The notes: generated by a model not told the origin, from the sequence alone. A DNA stretch of 64,000 bases from Mucispirillum schaedleri ASF457 (GCF_000487995.2 NZ_CP097562.1:555001-619000), one strand, 5' to 3'. Positions 36,493-45,945 are shown, numbered from the stretch's first letter. A program made the numbers and translations.

Positions 36493-37953
36493 ATGAGTAA
36501 AATTAAAGTTTTATTTGTTGCAAGTGAAATAGAGCCTTATGCAAAAACAGGTGGTCTTGCAGATGTTTCTTCTGCACTGCCAAAAGCATTAGCTGGTAAA
36601 GGGATTGAAGTAAAATCTGTTATGCCCCTTTACTCAAAAGTAAATAGAGAAAAATATAAACTTAAAAAAGTTATGGATATGGCTTGTGTTCATATGGGAA
36701 ACTGTGAAGAATGGTTTAGTGTTTATCATACTAATGAGCCTTATGGCAATGATGTATATTTCATAGAATTTAGCAAATATTTTGACAGACCGGGCATATA
36801 TCATGAAAGTTTTGGAGAATATTCTGATAATCCTTACAGATATGCTTTTTTCTGCCGTGCTGCTATGCAGCTTGCAAAAGATTTAAACTTTCAGCCAGAT
36901 ATTATACACACTAACGACTGGCAGACTGGATTTATACCATATTATTTAAAATGCGGTGAAGACGCTTTTTTCTGGGGCACTCGCTCAGTGATTACTATAC
37001 ACAATATTGGTTATCAGGGCAGCTTTGATACAAGTGTAGTTGATTATGCAAAAATATATCCACAGGATTTTAATGCAGGTGCTTTTGAATCCTTTGGCAG
37101 ATTAAATATTTTAAAAGGCGGTATCGCTTTTGCCGATAAAATAACAACTGTAAGCCCTACTTATGCCCATGAAATAATGGGTCCCATAGGCTCTGGTGGT
37201 CTTCATGACCTTCTTCGCAGCCGCTCTGCTGATTTATGCGGTATATTAAACGGTATTGATACAAATGTATGGAATCCTAAAACTGATAAATTAATACCGA
37301 AACAATATGATATTAAAACATATAAAACTGGTAAAAAAGCAAATAAAAAAGCACTGCAAAAAATGTTTGATTTAAATGATGCTCCAAATGTGCCACTTTT
37401 TGGTTTTATTGGCAGGTTTGCTTCACAAAAAGGACTTGGTCTTTTAGCAGGTGCTGTAGAAAGAGCAGTTAGTTCTATGGTATGTCAAGTGGTTATACTT
37501 GGCTCTGGTGATGAAGATGCACAGTGGTATTTTGGCGGGCTTCCTGCAAGGTATCCCGGCATAATAGGTGCATACATTGGCTATGATGAAACACGCTCCC
37601 ACTTAATAGAAGCAGGAAGTGATTTCTTCCTTATGCCTTCCCTTTATGAGCCATGCGGTTTAAACCAGCTTTACAGTCAAGTATATGGCACACTGCCTAT
37701 TGTGCGTGCAACTGGCGGGCTTGATGACACTATTGACCAGTATGATGAATATAATGGCACAGGAACAGGCTTTAAATTTTATGATATTGACCCACAGGCT
37801 CTTTATAACACTATGGGCTGGGCAGTTTCTACTTATTTTGACAGACCAAAACATATTGATAATATGATAACACAGGCTATGAAAAAAGATTATTCATGGT
37901 CTATCCCTGCTGACTTATATATAGGTATATATAAAGAACTTTCTGGCAAATAA
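36493..37953 (+). CDS. glgA: Glycogen synthase (ADP-glucose)
   Basis: This GT5-family enzyme extends alpha-1,4-glucan chains from ADP-glucose in the cytoplasm. At 486 residues it has the N-terminal signature EIEPYAKTGGLADVSSALP (ADP-glucose-binding KTGGL), HTNDWQTGFIPYYLK, the C-terminal IGRFASQKGL loop, and MPSLYEPCGLNQLYSQVYG with the GT-B catalytic glutamate. The ATG follows an AGGGGG site. No other glycogen gene lies in the window. A clear terminator ends the unit. Confidence 0.97.
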   Translation: MSKIKVLFVASEIEPYAKTGGLADVSSALPKALAGKGIEVKSVMPLYSKVNREKYKLKKVMDMACVHMGNCEEWFSVYHTNEPYGNDVYFIEFSKYFDRPGIYHESFGEYSDNPYRYAFFCRAAMQLAKDLNFQPDIIHTNDWQTGFIPYYLKCGEDAFFWGTRSVITIHNIGYQGSFDTSVVDYAKIYPQDFNAGAFESFGRLNILKGGIAFADKITTVSPTYAHEIMGPIGSGGLHDLLRSRSADLCGILNGIDTNVWNPKTDKLIPKQYDIKTYKTGKKANKKALQKMFDLNDAPNVPLFGFIGRFASQKGLGLLAGAVERAVSSMVCQVVILGSGDEDAQWYFGGLPARYPGIIGAYIGYDETRSHLIEAGSDFFLMPSLYEPCGLNQLYSQVYGTLPIVRATGGLDDTIDQYDEYNGTGTGFKFYDIDPQALYNTMGWAVSTYFDRPKHIDNMITQAMKKDYSWSIPADLYIGIYKELSGK

Positions 37954-37965
37954 ATGTAAATATTT

Positions 37966-37993
37966 CCCTGCCTTTATTCAGGCAGGGTTTTAT
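37966..37993 (+). terminator. Rho-independent terminator after glgA
   Basis: CCCTGCC and GGCAGGG form the stem around an 8-base loop, followed by TTTTATT. It begins 13 bases after the stop codon. Confidence 0.85.
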
Positions 37994-38020
37994 TATATAT
38001 AGTATATGGAGTAAATGCTT

Positions 38021-40399
38021 ATGCTCTTTAAAAGCAATGGCAAATTTATAGATGATGTAACAGACAGTTTTAACAGGTTTGGTTTACAGACAAAACTGGC
38101 AGAAAAAGGGGTATCTAAAAACACTCAGAAATTTGAAATGTATGATTCTATACATGATTCTGGGTATGTTGCTGTAGCAGTTGATAAACCTTTTGGTAAA
38201 AATGCTGCAAAAGAATGGGATAACTTAATAGAGAAAGACCTTATTCCTACACTTATAAATGAAAATAATGCAAATACTAACCCTGCATCTGCCTTAATAG
38301 TGCCTTCAAACGATATAGATATGGTAGAACAGCTTTTAAAGCAAAAAGGGCTTTCACCTACTGTATATCAGCTTTTTCCGGGCTATGTAGTAGCAGGAAT
38401 AAACAAAAAAGATACATCTAAAATAGTAAATGAATATCTGGAAAAACATAAAGAAAATAAAAAAGAAGAGAATGAAACAGCAGAAGAAAAGCAAACAGAA
38501 ATGCCATCTGCTGATATAAAAGAAACAAAAAAAAAAGAATTGCCTGTTAAAGAAACAGATAAAAATAAAGATACTGCAAAACAAAAAGAAGATATGCTTG
38601 CAAATCTTTCTAATATGAAAGAAACTAATAGCAATAGTTCAGATATAAAGCAAAATAAAAACAATAAAGCAGCTGATACTAAAAAAGAAACACCATCACA
38701 CAAACCATTATCTACTGCTAAAAAATTAGCAGCAGCTGCACTTTTAGGCACAACTTTAGGGCTTGCTGCAATAAGTGCACCTGATATTAAAGATAAAATA
38801 GATGACTATATGATGAGCCCTGAAGAAAAAACAGAAAGAAAAGTATTAGACAATGCAGCAAAAAAATACTTTGAAGATATAAAAAACGGGTTTCCAGAAG
38901 ATAATGAACTTTTAAAAATAATAGCAGAGAATCCACAGCTGGCTCAAGAATATATTAATGAACTTGCAAATACTCCAGTGCAGACTTATGCTTTAAGAAA
39001 CAAAGCAGCTGACCCAAATATTTTACGAGAAAAAGCATCATCTGATGATGAAGCAGTCCGTGCTGCTGTTGCAGAAAACCCAAATACTCCACCAGATGTT
39101 TTAGAACACCTTGCAAAAGATAAATCAAATAATGTGCTTAAAGCTCTTGCTAAAAATCCATCTGTTTCTAAAAATATGATGGAAGATTTAAGCAATTATT
39201 CAGGACTACACAGTGATATGCTTGAGAACCCCGCCATTACACCAGAAATTATGCGAAAAATATCCGCAGGTAAAAACAGGGACTGCGATTTTAATAAAAA
39301 ATATATGTCAAATCCATGCTTATCTATTGAAGAAATACTTTATAATGTGAATAACCCAGATGAATGTGTCCGTATGGGGCTTGCTGCAAATCCAAAAACA
39401 CCACCCAAAGCTATTGCAGCTTTATCTGAAGATAAAAATCCCCTTGTAAAAAATACTGCATATAAACACCCTAATATGCCACAGGAAAAATTAAATAAAC
39501 TTTTCCCAGAAAGATGGGTGCCAGAACCTGATAATATTATAAAAGAAGCAGAAAGAATGGCAGCTCTTGAAAATCCTAACATTAGCTCAGAAATTAAAGA
39601 AAAAGCAATGTTAATGGCACCAGAAAAATATGCAAAAGCAATAGCATCAAATAAAAATGCAGGTGCTTCAATGATTAAAAACCTGAAAAATATGGCTCAG
39701 GGTAAAAAAGGACTGGAAAATTTAATCTATTCTGCAAATGATATAAAAAATAATCCTGAAAAAATAGCTGATATTAAAAACCAGATGGATAATAATAAAG
39801 AAAATGCAGATAAACCTGTTAGGAGAATGATAAACAAAGACTTTGTTAATAATGTTTATGACCCATATAAATTAATAGAAGATATGAGAAAAATGCCATC
39901 AAAAAAGGCAAAATATAATACAAAAAAAGATAATGCAGGCACACAGAATAATAATTCTGAAAAATTAGCAGGATATGAAAATATTGTGCCTGATGTTGAT
40001 AAGACGCCAACAATATTAGATAAATTTGGCAATGCTCCAGAATATTTTTCTTCCATGCCGCTTCCACCATTAAATAAAGGGGATATTTCATATAACCCTG
40101 ATGCAGAAAAAGCTGCACTGAAAACTGCTGATGATATTATTACTGACCTTATGAGTGATGTGCTTCCAGATATTGAAAAATCTATTAAAGCAAGTTCATA
40201 TACTCCAAGAAATAATAAATCAGGAAATAATGGACTAAGCAATGCAAATGCCGCAAATAATGCAGCAGACAGTGTGCCATCCCTTGCTGATAAAGTAAAT
40301 AATAAATCAAATATGGAAAATAAATACTTAACAGGCAGGCAGAATGATATGTATGAAAATGCCTGTAAAAAGATTGACGGATTACACAAGATGTTTTAA
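38021..40399 (+). CDS. Large membrane-anchored protein with leucine-rich repeat variant (LRV) region
   Basis: A 792-residue protein I cannot name. The start is the ATG 9 bases after GGAG, not the one 6 bases earlier. Residues 1-145 form a globular domain without a clear relative (GYVAVAVDKPFGKNAAKEWD). Residues about 145-230 are a charged Lys/Glu/Asn-rich linker. Residues about 232-252 are one hydrophobic helix (KKLAAAALLGTTLGLAAISA). Residues about 318-495 hold LRV-like repeats (AVRAAVAENPNTPPDVLEHL; VRMGLAANPKTPPKAIAAL), known from some nitrogen fixers as helical solenoids. The rest is polar and Asn/Lys-rich. It lies alone between glgA and another unknown gene. Confidence 0.75.
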   Translation: MLFKSNGKFIDDVTDSFNRFGLQTKLAEKGVSKNTQKFEMYDSIHDSGYVAVAVDKPFGKNAAKEWDNLIEKDLIPTLINENNANTNPASALIVPSNDIDMVEQLLKQKGLSPTVYQLFPGYVVAGINKKDTSKIVNEYLEKHKENKKEENETAEEKQTEMPSADIKETKKKELPVKETDKNKDTAKQKEDMLANLSNMKETNSNSSDIKQNKNNKAADTKKETPSHKPLSTAKKLAAAALLGTTLGLAAISAPDIKDKIDDYMMSPEEKTERKVLDNAAKKYFEDIKNGFPEDNELLKIIAENPQLAQEYINELANTPVQTYALRNKAADPNILREKASSDDEAVRAAVAENPNTPPDVLEHLAKDKSNNVLKALAKNPSVSKNMMEDLSNYSGLHSDMLENPAITPEIMRKISAGKNRDCDFNKKYMSNPCLSIEEILYNVNNPDECVRMGLAANPKTPPKAIAALSEDKNPLVKNTAYKHPNMPQEKLNKLFPERWVPEPDNIIKEAERMAALENPNISSEIKEKAMLMAPEKYAKAIASNKNAGASMIKNLKNMAQGKKGLENLIYSANDIKNNPEKIADIKNQMDNNKENADKPVRRMINKDFVNNVYDPYKLIEDMRKMPSKKAKYNTKKDNAGTQNNNSEKLAGYENIVPDVDKTPTILDKFGNAPEYFSSMPLPPLNKGDISYNPDAEKAALKTADDIITDLMSDVLPDIEKSIKASSYTPRNNKSGNNGLSNANAANNAADSVPSLADKVNNKSNMENKYLTGRQNDMYENACKKIDGLHKMF

Positions 40400-40430
40400 T
40401 ATAAGATATAATTTATGATACTGTTTTAAA

Positions 40431-40472
40431 TAAGTCCATCTAGATACTTCGCCTTATCACTCTCAGTATGAC
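40431..40472. repeat. Partial R1 repeat, copy f
   Basis: Only one arm is present: TCTAGATACTTCGCCTTATC then CTCAGTATGAC. It lies 40 bases downstream of the LRV gene. Confidence 0.7.
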
Positions 40473-40626
40473 ATAATATTAGTAATTTTGTCATTTGAAA
40501 GCACTTTTTATGCCTGCTTTCATTTTGAGAATAGCGAAGAATTTAATGTGATAATAATATAGTTAAAATTACGGACTTATAAAACATTATAAATTTATGG
40601 AGCGACAGGGCAGCCTGAAATAAGTT

Positions 40627-41187
40627 ATGAGTGAAAAAGATATTTATACAAAGCAGTCATTTATAAACCTGATTGCAAGAACAATGCGTTCTATGGAACT
40701 GAAAATATTAGTAAGCGGTATAGATTACAGCTCGCCGCTTCCTCATCTTGTGGCAGTTTATCCAGATATTGAAAAATATTACCTTATAGAACCTATAAGT
40801 ATGGAATGTTTTAGTAAAGAAAGCCCAAGACTTTATAAACAGGATGAACATAAAGATGTAAGGCAGTATTGCTGCCGTCTTTTTAAAGATAACTATGCAA
40901 AAGCCTCAGCAGTCGCTTCCATACTATGTGATTTATCTGCAGGTGTTGAAATGTTTACATATAAACTTGTTGGCACTTATGAGCTTATATCTATGGCAAA
41001 ATATGCCTGTCTTGCTGTGCCATGTAGTATGGAAAATACAACATGCGAAGCTCTTGATTATTTAAAACTGGAATACAGACCATTAAATGTGCTTGATAAG
41101 TTTACATTAATATTAATAGATAAAGTGCAGACTGAAAAACTGCCTGAAATTAAAAAGTTCATTAAATTTATTTTAAATAATAAGTAA
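40627..41187 (+). CDS. Hypothetical protein, 186 residues
   Basis: I do not recognise this protein. It has no signal peptide or clear membrane segment. Composition is balanced, with eight cysteines, two of them adjacent in VRQYCCRLFKDN. Segments such as HLVAVYPDIEKYYLIEPIS and LDKFTLILIDKVQ suggest an alpha/beta fold. The ATG lacks a strong ribosome binding site (GCAGCCTGAAATAAGTT precedes it). It follows the LRV gene by 227 bases, with an R1 fragment in between, and is followed by two R1 copies, so it is probably transcribed alone. Confidence 0.65.
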   Translation: MSEKDIYTKQSFINLIARTMRSMELKILVSGIDYSSPLPHLVAVYPDIEKYYLIEPISMECFSKESPRLYKQDEHKDVRQYCCRLFKDNYAKASAVASILCDLSAGVEMFTYKLVGTYELISMAKYACLAVPCSMENTTCEALDYLKLEYRPLNVLDKFTLILIDKVQTEKLPEIKKFIKFILNNK

Positions 41188-41215
41188 ATATACTTATCCA
41201 AAATTTTATATTGCA

Positions 41216-41336
41216 GTCATTTTCAGCTTGATTTTAAAGGCTAAAAATCTAAATTATATTATTACAGCAGTATATAATATTTTTAAAACTATCTAGCTTG
41301 TTAGATACTTCGCTATATTTCAAACTTAGTATTGAC
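41216..41336. repeat. Dispersed palindromic repeat R1, copy g
   Basis: It opens GTCATTTTCAGCTTGATTTT then AAAGGCTAAAAATCTAAATT, and closes TTAGATACTTCGCTATATTT and TTAGTATTGAC. TACTTATCCAAAATTTTATA just before it resembles the IS3 end motif. It is directly followed by R1 copy h in the same orientation, joined by CACCACTGTTTTCACACTATAA. Confidence 0.82.
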
Positions 41337-41357
41337 ACCACTGTTTTCACACTATAA

Positions 41358-41478
41358 GTCATTTTGAGCCTGATTTTAAAGGCGAAAAATCTAGATTATA
41401 TATATTGCAGCAGAGTGTAATATATTTAAAGTATCTAGTTGTTTAGATACTTCGCTTAAAAATCAAGCTCAGTATAAC
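41358..41478. repeat. Dispersed palindromic repeat R1, copy h
   Basis: It opens GTCATTTTGAGCCTGATTTT, AAAGGCGAAAAATCTAGATT, and closes TTTAGATACTTCGCTTAAAA and CAAGCTCAGTATAAC. With copy g it forms a tandem pair. A composite R1-R1-R2 array fills the 548-bp gap between the convergent genes at 40627 and 41736. Confidence 0.82.
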
Positions 41479-41520
41479 AAGGAAAGAAGCAGGGTGCTTC
41501 GTCTTTAGTGAGCAATAGCC

Positions 41521-41712
41521 GAATTTGCTTTGGCAAAGCGTAGTTTTTCAAATTCAAGGGGAGTGTTTTTTTCACTACACTTCGCTTGGGAGTATAGAAA
41601 ACGGCTTGCCATTAATATGGGCAATACCCCGTTTTTGCGATGCAAGCATTTCCAGACCGAATAGGAAGGAAACAGAAATGCGTAGCTGGACTGAATTTGA
41701 AAATAAAGAATA
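41521..41712 (+). repeat. Structured repeat R2, copy 1 (hairpins, SD, start codon, ten codons)
   Basis: This shares about 85% of its bases, by eye, with 61771-61961. Conserved parts are TTGCTTTGGCAAAGCG, a hairpin made by AAAACGGCTTGCC and GGGCAATACCCCGTTTT, a second small hairpin with TTTCC and GGAAA arms that overlaps the purine-rich AGGAAGGAAACAG, and then an ATG with about ten similar codons (Met-x-Ser-Trp-x-x-Phe-Glu-Asn-Lys). Here the frame ends after 11 codons. It looks like a gene leader with a sequestered ribosome binding site rather than a protein gene; its identity is unknown. Confidence 0.7.
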
Positions 41713-41735
41713 AATTTGATAAGTTTCCATTACCT

Positions 41736-43505
41736 TTACTCTAGACTAACGGGTTTTTCCTGCATATAGTTTTCAAAATCAGCAGAATAATACTTTATTA
41801 TTTCTTTATTTAAATACTCTGTGCCTTTTTCATGGAGTGTTTTATTATCCATAACCAAATGTATAAAATGCTGTCCTGCTGGAGATAACCATGTATCAAC
41901 TGTAAAAATTTTACTGTCTAAACTATTAACTGCTTTTGCTGCTGACTGCCAAAGTATCCGTTTTTTAGCTTCAATATTATCAACAGCAGATATTTCTTTT
42001 TCGTGGACTAAATCACTTAAAGCCTGCCTTACTATACTATTTTTAAGCTGAGATTTTGCTGCAAGCAATGCTTCCTGCTCATTATTGCCACTGCCTACTG
42101 CATTATTTTTAGGAAGATTTTTCCTGTTAGCTACCCAGTTAGGAATTTTAGCCGCCATTAATTCTTCAATATCTTTTACTTTTGGTGCAGCTGGTGACGA
42201 TATTTCACTCATCTCTTTTGCTGGTGTGATTTTATCATCTATCTTAACATCTGCCACCTGCCCCACTGCTTTTATTTCAGGAACGGTGAGAATGCCATCT
42301 TTAAAAGAAATCTGTGGACTTTTTACTTGTGCAGGCTCATTAACTTTTGGAGCAGGCACATTATATATTTCATCAACTTTATCTATCTGAACTTTTCCAA
42401 TATCCATGCGTTCTGGGCTGTATACCCCTGCAACCATTGCAGCAATGGGAGCACATATTTTATCTCTGTTATATTCCTGCTTTTCCATAGTGGAGCCTGC
42501 AGCTGCAGCAATAAATGATGCTGAAATATTTGTGCCATAAACAGCATCAGGCGGATAAAAATTAACTACACCAAGACTATCCACCGCTATTGTGCCAATA
42601 TGAATATTCTGCTTTAAATCATATATTTTTATAAAATTGAAACCGCTGAAAGCTGCAAAATTTGCACCATCGCTCTTTATTATACCACCATTTACCCCAT
42701 CAAGAGCAATAACAGGACGCATAGCTGGATAATCATAAACAGTAAAACCAATATCTGTCATTACTTCCAGCCTGCTTGAAAAATTTTCTACAAAAACAGA
42801 TATAATTTTACCATTTAATATTTTCTCCATAGCAAAATCATCTTTTGATATACTGTATAATCCAGTATTAGATGCTGCTAAAAATTTACCTGTTTTTTCA
42901 TCAAATATCATAGATGTTACATGGTTTGAAAGAGTAATATTTTTTTGCAGTTTGCCTGAAAATGTCCATACAGAAAGCCTGCCGTTTTTTTCTACAACAT
43001 ATAAAAGATTTGATTCTATATCTGGATAAATTGCTGCAACACCGCCTGTAAATTCTTTTACATACTGTTTTACAAGCCCTTCTTTTTTAAACTGATAAAG
43101 ACCAACTGTAATACCATCACTGGCTGCAACAAACTGCCCCATATCTGACTGAGATATAAGATATACACTTCTTAAAAAATCATCAAAAGACTGAACAAGC
43201 CTGCCATCCTGCATATTATATACATATAAACTGCTGCCCCCTGCAACTGCATAGGAAGAAATATATTCAGAAATTATCATCTGCCTTATGCTTTTATCTA
43301 CAGAAAAACTCATTAGCTGCTGACAGTTTCGTAGATTAACCTGAATAATTTGTTTATTCTTATTTACATCTGCAAGAATATTTAGTGAAGCAGCAAGTGA
43401 TAAAAATTCACCGCTTAATATTCGGCTTGCTGAAAATGAATTGCTGCATAATATTAAAAAAAGTATTGCACTACTTGTTATTTTTAATATATTTTTCAAA
43501 AACAT
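41736..43505 (-). CDS. Secreted beta-propeller-like protein with C-terminal LPP20-like domain
   Basis: A 589-residue exported protein. I start at MFLKNILKI, which gives a good signal peptide (cleavage after NSFSA); other ATGs lie upstream, so the start is uncertain. Residues about 25-360 contain repeated short beta-strand units like WD40/YVTN propellers (VAASDGITVGLYQFKKEG; LSVWTFSGKLQKNITL; FLAASNTGLYSISKDD). A Pro/Lys-rich linker follows. Residues about 454-570 (IPNWVANRKNLPKNNAVGSG, then NNEQEALLAAKSQLKNSI) resemble the LPP20 domain of outer-membrane-associated lipoproteins. It is the last gene of the larB-led operon and overlaps the esterase gene by 35 bases. The function is unknown; a periplasmic scaffold is possible. 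Confidence 0.7.
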   Translation of the reverse strand: MFLKNILKITSSAILFLILCSNSFSASRILSGEFLSLAASLNILADVNKNKQIIQVNLRNCQQLMSFSVDKSIRQMIISEYISSYAVAGGSSLYVYNMQDGRLVQSFDDFLRSVYLISQSDMGQFVAASDGITVGLYQFKKEGLVKQYVKEFTGGVAAIYPDIESNLLYVVEKNGRLSVWTFSGKLQKNITLSNHVTSMIFDEKTGKFLAASNTGLYSISKDDFAMEKILNGKIISVFVENFSSRLEVMTDIGFTVYDYPAMRPVIALDGVNGGIIKSDGANFAAFSGFNFIKIYDLKQNIHIGTIAVDSLGVVNFYPPDAVYGTNISASFIAAAAGSTMEKQEYNRDKICAPIAAMVAGVYSPERMDIGKVQIDKVDEIYNVPAPKVNEPAQVKSPQISFKDGILTVPEIKAVGQVADVKIDDKITPAKEMSEISSPAAPKVKDIEELMAAKIPNWVANRKNLPKNNAVGSGNNEQEALLAAKSQLKNSIVRQALSDLVHEKEISAVDNIEAKKRILWQSAAKAVNSLDSKIFTVDTWLSPAGQHFIHLVMDNKTLHEKGTEYLNKEIIKYYSADFENYMQEKPVSLE

Positions 43506-44019
43506 TCTTAAAACCAGTAAATTCATGACCTGATGCGGTATCTGTATCAAACTCAATATATTCTTTTACACCTTTGTAAAAATAAGGTTTTGTTAAAGCA
43601 TTATGATTTATAAGCGGGTCATCTGTTACCCATACAGAAATATTATCTTTATTATAATATTCATAAGCATATAAAGAAAGTTTCTGTGCAATAATAACAG
43701 TAGAAACTGGCACTTTCTCTGTAACTTTTGGCACAATAACCATTGGCATTAAAGCAGGGTTTAAAAGTATTGCTTTACAGCCTGCTTTTGTAGCAACATA
43801 AAGAGCAAATAAGCCGCCAAGAGAACTGCCTGCAATACATACTTCGTCATTACTATTTTTTATTTCATCTATCAATTTATCAAATAAATCAGATACTTCC
43901 TCTGCTGATACATTAAAATCTGGTGCGGATATATTTTCTGCTCCCAAAATTTCACGCATTGCTTCTGCTTTGCATGCACTTGGTGAGCTGCCATATCCAT
44001 GAAAATAATAATATTTCAT
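43471..44019 (-). CDS. YqiA-like alpha/beta-hydrolase (probable esterase)
   Basis: A 182-residue cytoplasmic hydrolase of the UPF0227/YqiA type. It begins YYYFHGYGSSPSACKA (oxyanion-side HGY-SSP motif), has the nucleophile elbow GSSLGGLFAL near residue 70, and a C-terminal catalytic His in SGHEFTGF. The start at 44019 is 9 bases from AGGA; an ATG three codons earlier is too close. It starts 11 bases after the stop of the M20 peptidase gene, so it is co-transcribed. The substrate is unknown (short acyl esters in characterised YqiA). Confidence 0.85.
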   Translation of the reverse strand: MKYYYFHGYGSSPSACKAEAMREILGAENISAPDFNVSAEEVSDLFDKLIDEIKNSNDEVCIAGSSLGGLFALYVATKAGCKAILLNPALMPMVIVPKVTEKVPVSTVIIAQKLSLYAYEYYNKDNISVWVTDDPLINHNALTKPYFYKGVKEYIEFDTDTASGHEFTGFKNVFEKYIKNNK

Positions 44020-44029
44020 ATAACACATC

Positions 44030-45259
44030 CTACTTTGCTAAAGTTTTTAATGTTTGATATAAAAGGCTGGCACCCTGCTCTATATCTTCTTTTAATATCT
44101 CTTCATTCTGGTGGTGGCTTACACCACTGTCATTTTTTACAAATATCATACCACACTCAGTAATTTCTGCCATATTCATTGTATCATGACCAGCACCACT
44201 GATTGTATGCATATAAGGAATATTTAACTCATGACATGATTTTTCTATAATATCAGAAACATAATTATTTAACATACAAGGTTTCTCTGAAGACATTAAC
44301 TCTATTTCACATGATACCTTATATCTAAGAGCAATTTTTGAAGATTCTGCTCTTATTAAACCAAAAAATTCATCTATTGTTTTACTGTTTATACCCCTTA
44401 TATCAATATACATAATTGCTGTGCCTGGCACTACATTCATAGCAGAAGGAAAAATATCAAGCTTTCCAACAGTTGCAATAGCATTTCTTTCATCATAAGC
44501 AAGTGATAAGTTACGAACAGCAAGCACAAGTTCACTGGCTATAACAAGAGCATCTTTCCTATACCGCATAGCAGTAGAGCCAGAATGAGCTGCTTCCCCA
44601 TGAATAATCACTTTAACTCTTAATGGAGCAGCAATACCATCTACCACAGCTACAGGCTTATTTTCATATTTCATTTTTTCACTTTGGTCTATATGCAGCT
44701 CAACAAATGCTTTATACTTATCCTTTTCTACAACACTTTTATGAATATCATAAAAATTATAGCCTGCTTTTTTCATAGCTTCTACAAGGGTTATGCCATT
44801 ATTATCAACACTTTGCTCCCACTGCACAAAATTATCCAGCTTTCCTGCCATAATTTTGCTTCCCATAGTAGCATGACCAAAACTGCTTGATTCTTCTGCC
44901 TGAAAAACAATTAATTCTAACGGATGGCATATTGGAATATTTTTTTCTTTTATTGTTTTAATAGATGCTAAACTTGAAACAACACCTAAAACACCATCAT
45001 ATTTACCACCGTTTGGAACAGTATCAATATGTGAACCTGTGCCGATTACCTGCCCCACTGCTCCAGCAGGCTTATATAATGCAAACATATTGCCAAAAGT
45101 ATCTTCTCTATACTCTAATCCTATATCATCTATCAGCTTTTTAAGATAAGCTCTTGCCTGCATATCACTTTGTGAAAAAGCATGCCTTGTAATGCCATTT
45201 AATGTCATACCTATCTGGCTTATTTTATCTATTACATCTAAAATCCATACTGTATTCAT
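44030..45259 (-). CDS. M20-family amidohydrolase (hydantoinase/carbamoylase group)
   Basis: A 409-residue metal-dependent enzyme related to allantoate amidohydrolase, N-carbamoyl-L-amino acid hydrolase and beta-ureidopropionase. Metal ligands are visible in GTGSHIDTVPNGGKYDG, the Glu pair in QAEESSSFG, and the C-terminal GAGHDTMNMAEI and GVSHHQNE. The dimerisation domain (about residues 210-320) is present. The natural substrate cannot be assigned; none of the usual partners (hydantoinase, allantoinase) are nearby. The ATG overlaps the larB stop by four bases (ATGA), showing translational coupling. Confidence 0.88.
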   Translation of the reverse strand: MNTVWILDVIDKISQIGMTLNGITRHAFSQSDMQARAYLKKLIDDIGLEYREDTFGNMFALYKPAGAVGQVIGTGSHIDTVPNGGKYDGVLGVVSSLASIKTIKEKNIPICHPLELIVFQAEESSSFGHATMGSKIMAGKLDNFVQWEQSVDNNGITLVEAMKKAGYNFYDIHKSVVEKDKYKAFVELHIDQSEKMKYENKPVAVVDGIAAPLRVKVIIHGEAAHSGSTAMRYRKDALVIASELVLAVRNLSLAYDERNAIATVGKLDIFPSAMNVVPGTAIMYIDIRGINSKTIDEFFGLIRAESSKIALRYKVSCEIELMSSEKPCMLNNYVSDIIEKSCHELNIPYMHTISGAGHDTMNMAEITECGMIFVKNDSGVSHHQNEEILKEDIEQGASLLYQTLKTLAK

Positions 45260-45945
45260 CGGCTGCCACTTCCTTTTACTGCCAGCATATTTATTAAATG
45301 TGCCTGATTTGCTGCCCCAAAACCATTATCTATGTTTACTACACTCACTCCTGATGCACATGAGTTAAGCATACCAAGCAGTGCGGCAATGCCGCCAAGA
45401 TTTGCCCCATATCCAACAGATGTAGGCACAGCTATAACAGGAATAGAAACAAGCCCTGCAATTACAGATGGCAAAGCTCCTTCCATACCTGCAACAGCAA
45501 TAATACAGTTTGAGCTTCTAAGAATATCCATATTATCCATAAGCCTGTGAATACCTGCAACACCTACATCATAAAGCCTTATAACTTTACTTCCAAATGC
45601 TTCTAAAATAACTGCCGCTTCTTCAGCAACAGGAATATCTGATGTGCCACCAGTTGCAATACATACCTGCCCTTCAAGCCCTTTTTTTATATCATTATAG
45701 ATAACGATTTTTGCTATTTCAATATATTCTGCTTCTGGCACAAGAGAAATAATGGCTTCTGCCATTTCTTTTGATGCACGGGTACATACTGCTGCATTAC
45801 CATTTTCTTTAATTCTCTTAAATATAGCTGCTGCATGCTCACATGTTTTGCCAGCACCAAATATAACTTCTGGATAACCCTGCCTTTTCTGCCTGTCATG
45901 GTCAATTTTAGCAAAGCCTATATCTTCATAACCTTTATTATTCAT
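45256..45945 (-). CDS. larB: LarB, nickel-pincer cofactor biosynthesis protein
   Basis: A 229-residue protein related to PurE that carboxylates and hydrolyses nicotinic acid adenine dinucleotide, the first step in making the nickel-pincer nucleotide. Conserved regions include GYPEVIFGAGKTCEHA, ATGGTSDIPVAEEA, DVGVAGIHRLMDN, AGMEGALPSVIAG and VPTSVGYGANLGGIAALLGM. LarC and LarE, its usual partners, are not in this window. The M20 hydrolase gene is directly coupled downstream, which is an unusual neighbour. Only a weak ribosome binding site precedes the ATG. Confidence 0.92.
   Translation of the reverse strand: MNNKGYEDIGFAKIDHDRQKRQGYPEVIFGAGKTCEHAAAIFKRIKENGNAAVCTRASKEMAEAIISLVPEAEYIEIAKIVIYNDIKKGLEGQVCIATGGTSDIPVAEEAAVILEAFGSKVIRLYDVGVAGIHRLMDNMDILRSSNCIIAVAGMEGALPSVIAGLVSIPVIAVPTSVGYGANLGGIAALLGMLNSCASGVSVVNIDNGFGAANQAHLINMLAVKGSGSR

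Noticed and set aside
39856-40389. A 177-codon minus-strand frame opposite the LRV protein
   Set aside because: It is fully antisense to the well-supported plus-strand frame, starts without a ribosome binding site and has low-complexity Ser/Leu-rich content typical of shadow frames.
41525-41713. A 62-codon open frame covering R2 copy 1
   Set aside because: The same frame is broken by stops in R2 copy 2, while the non-coding hairpins are kept, so conservation is at RNA or DNA level.
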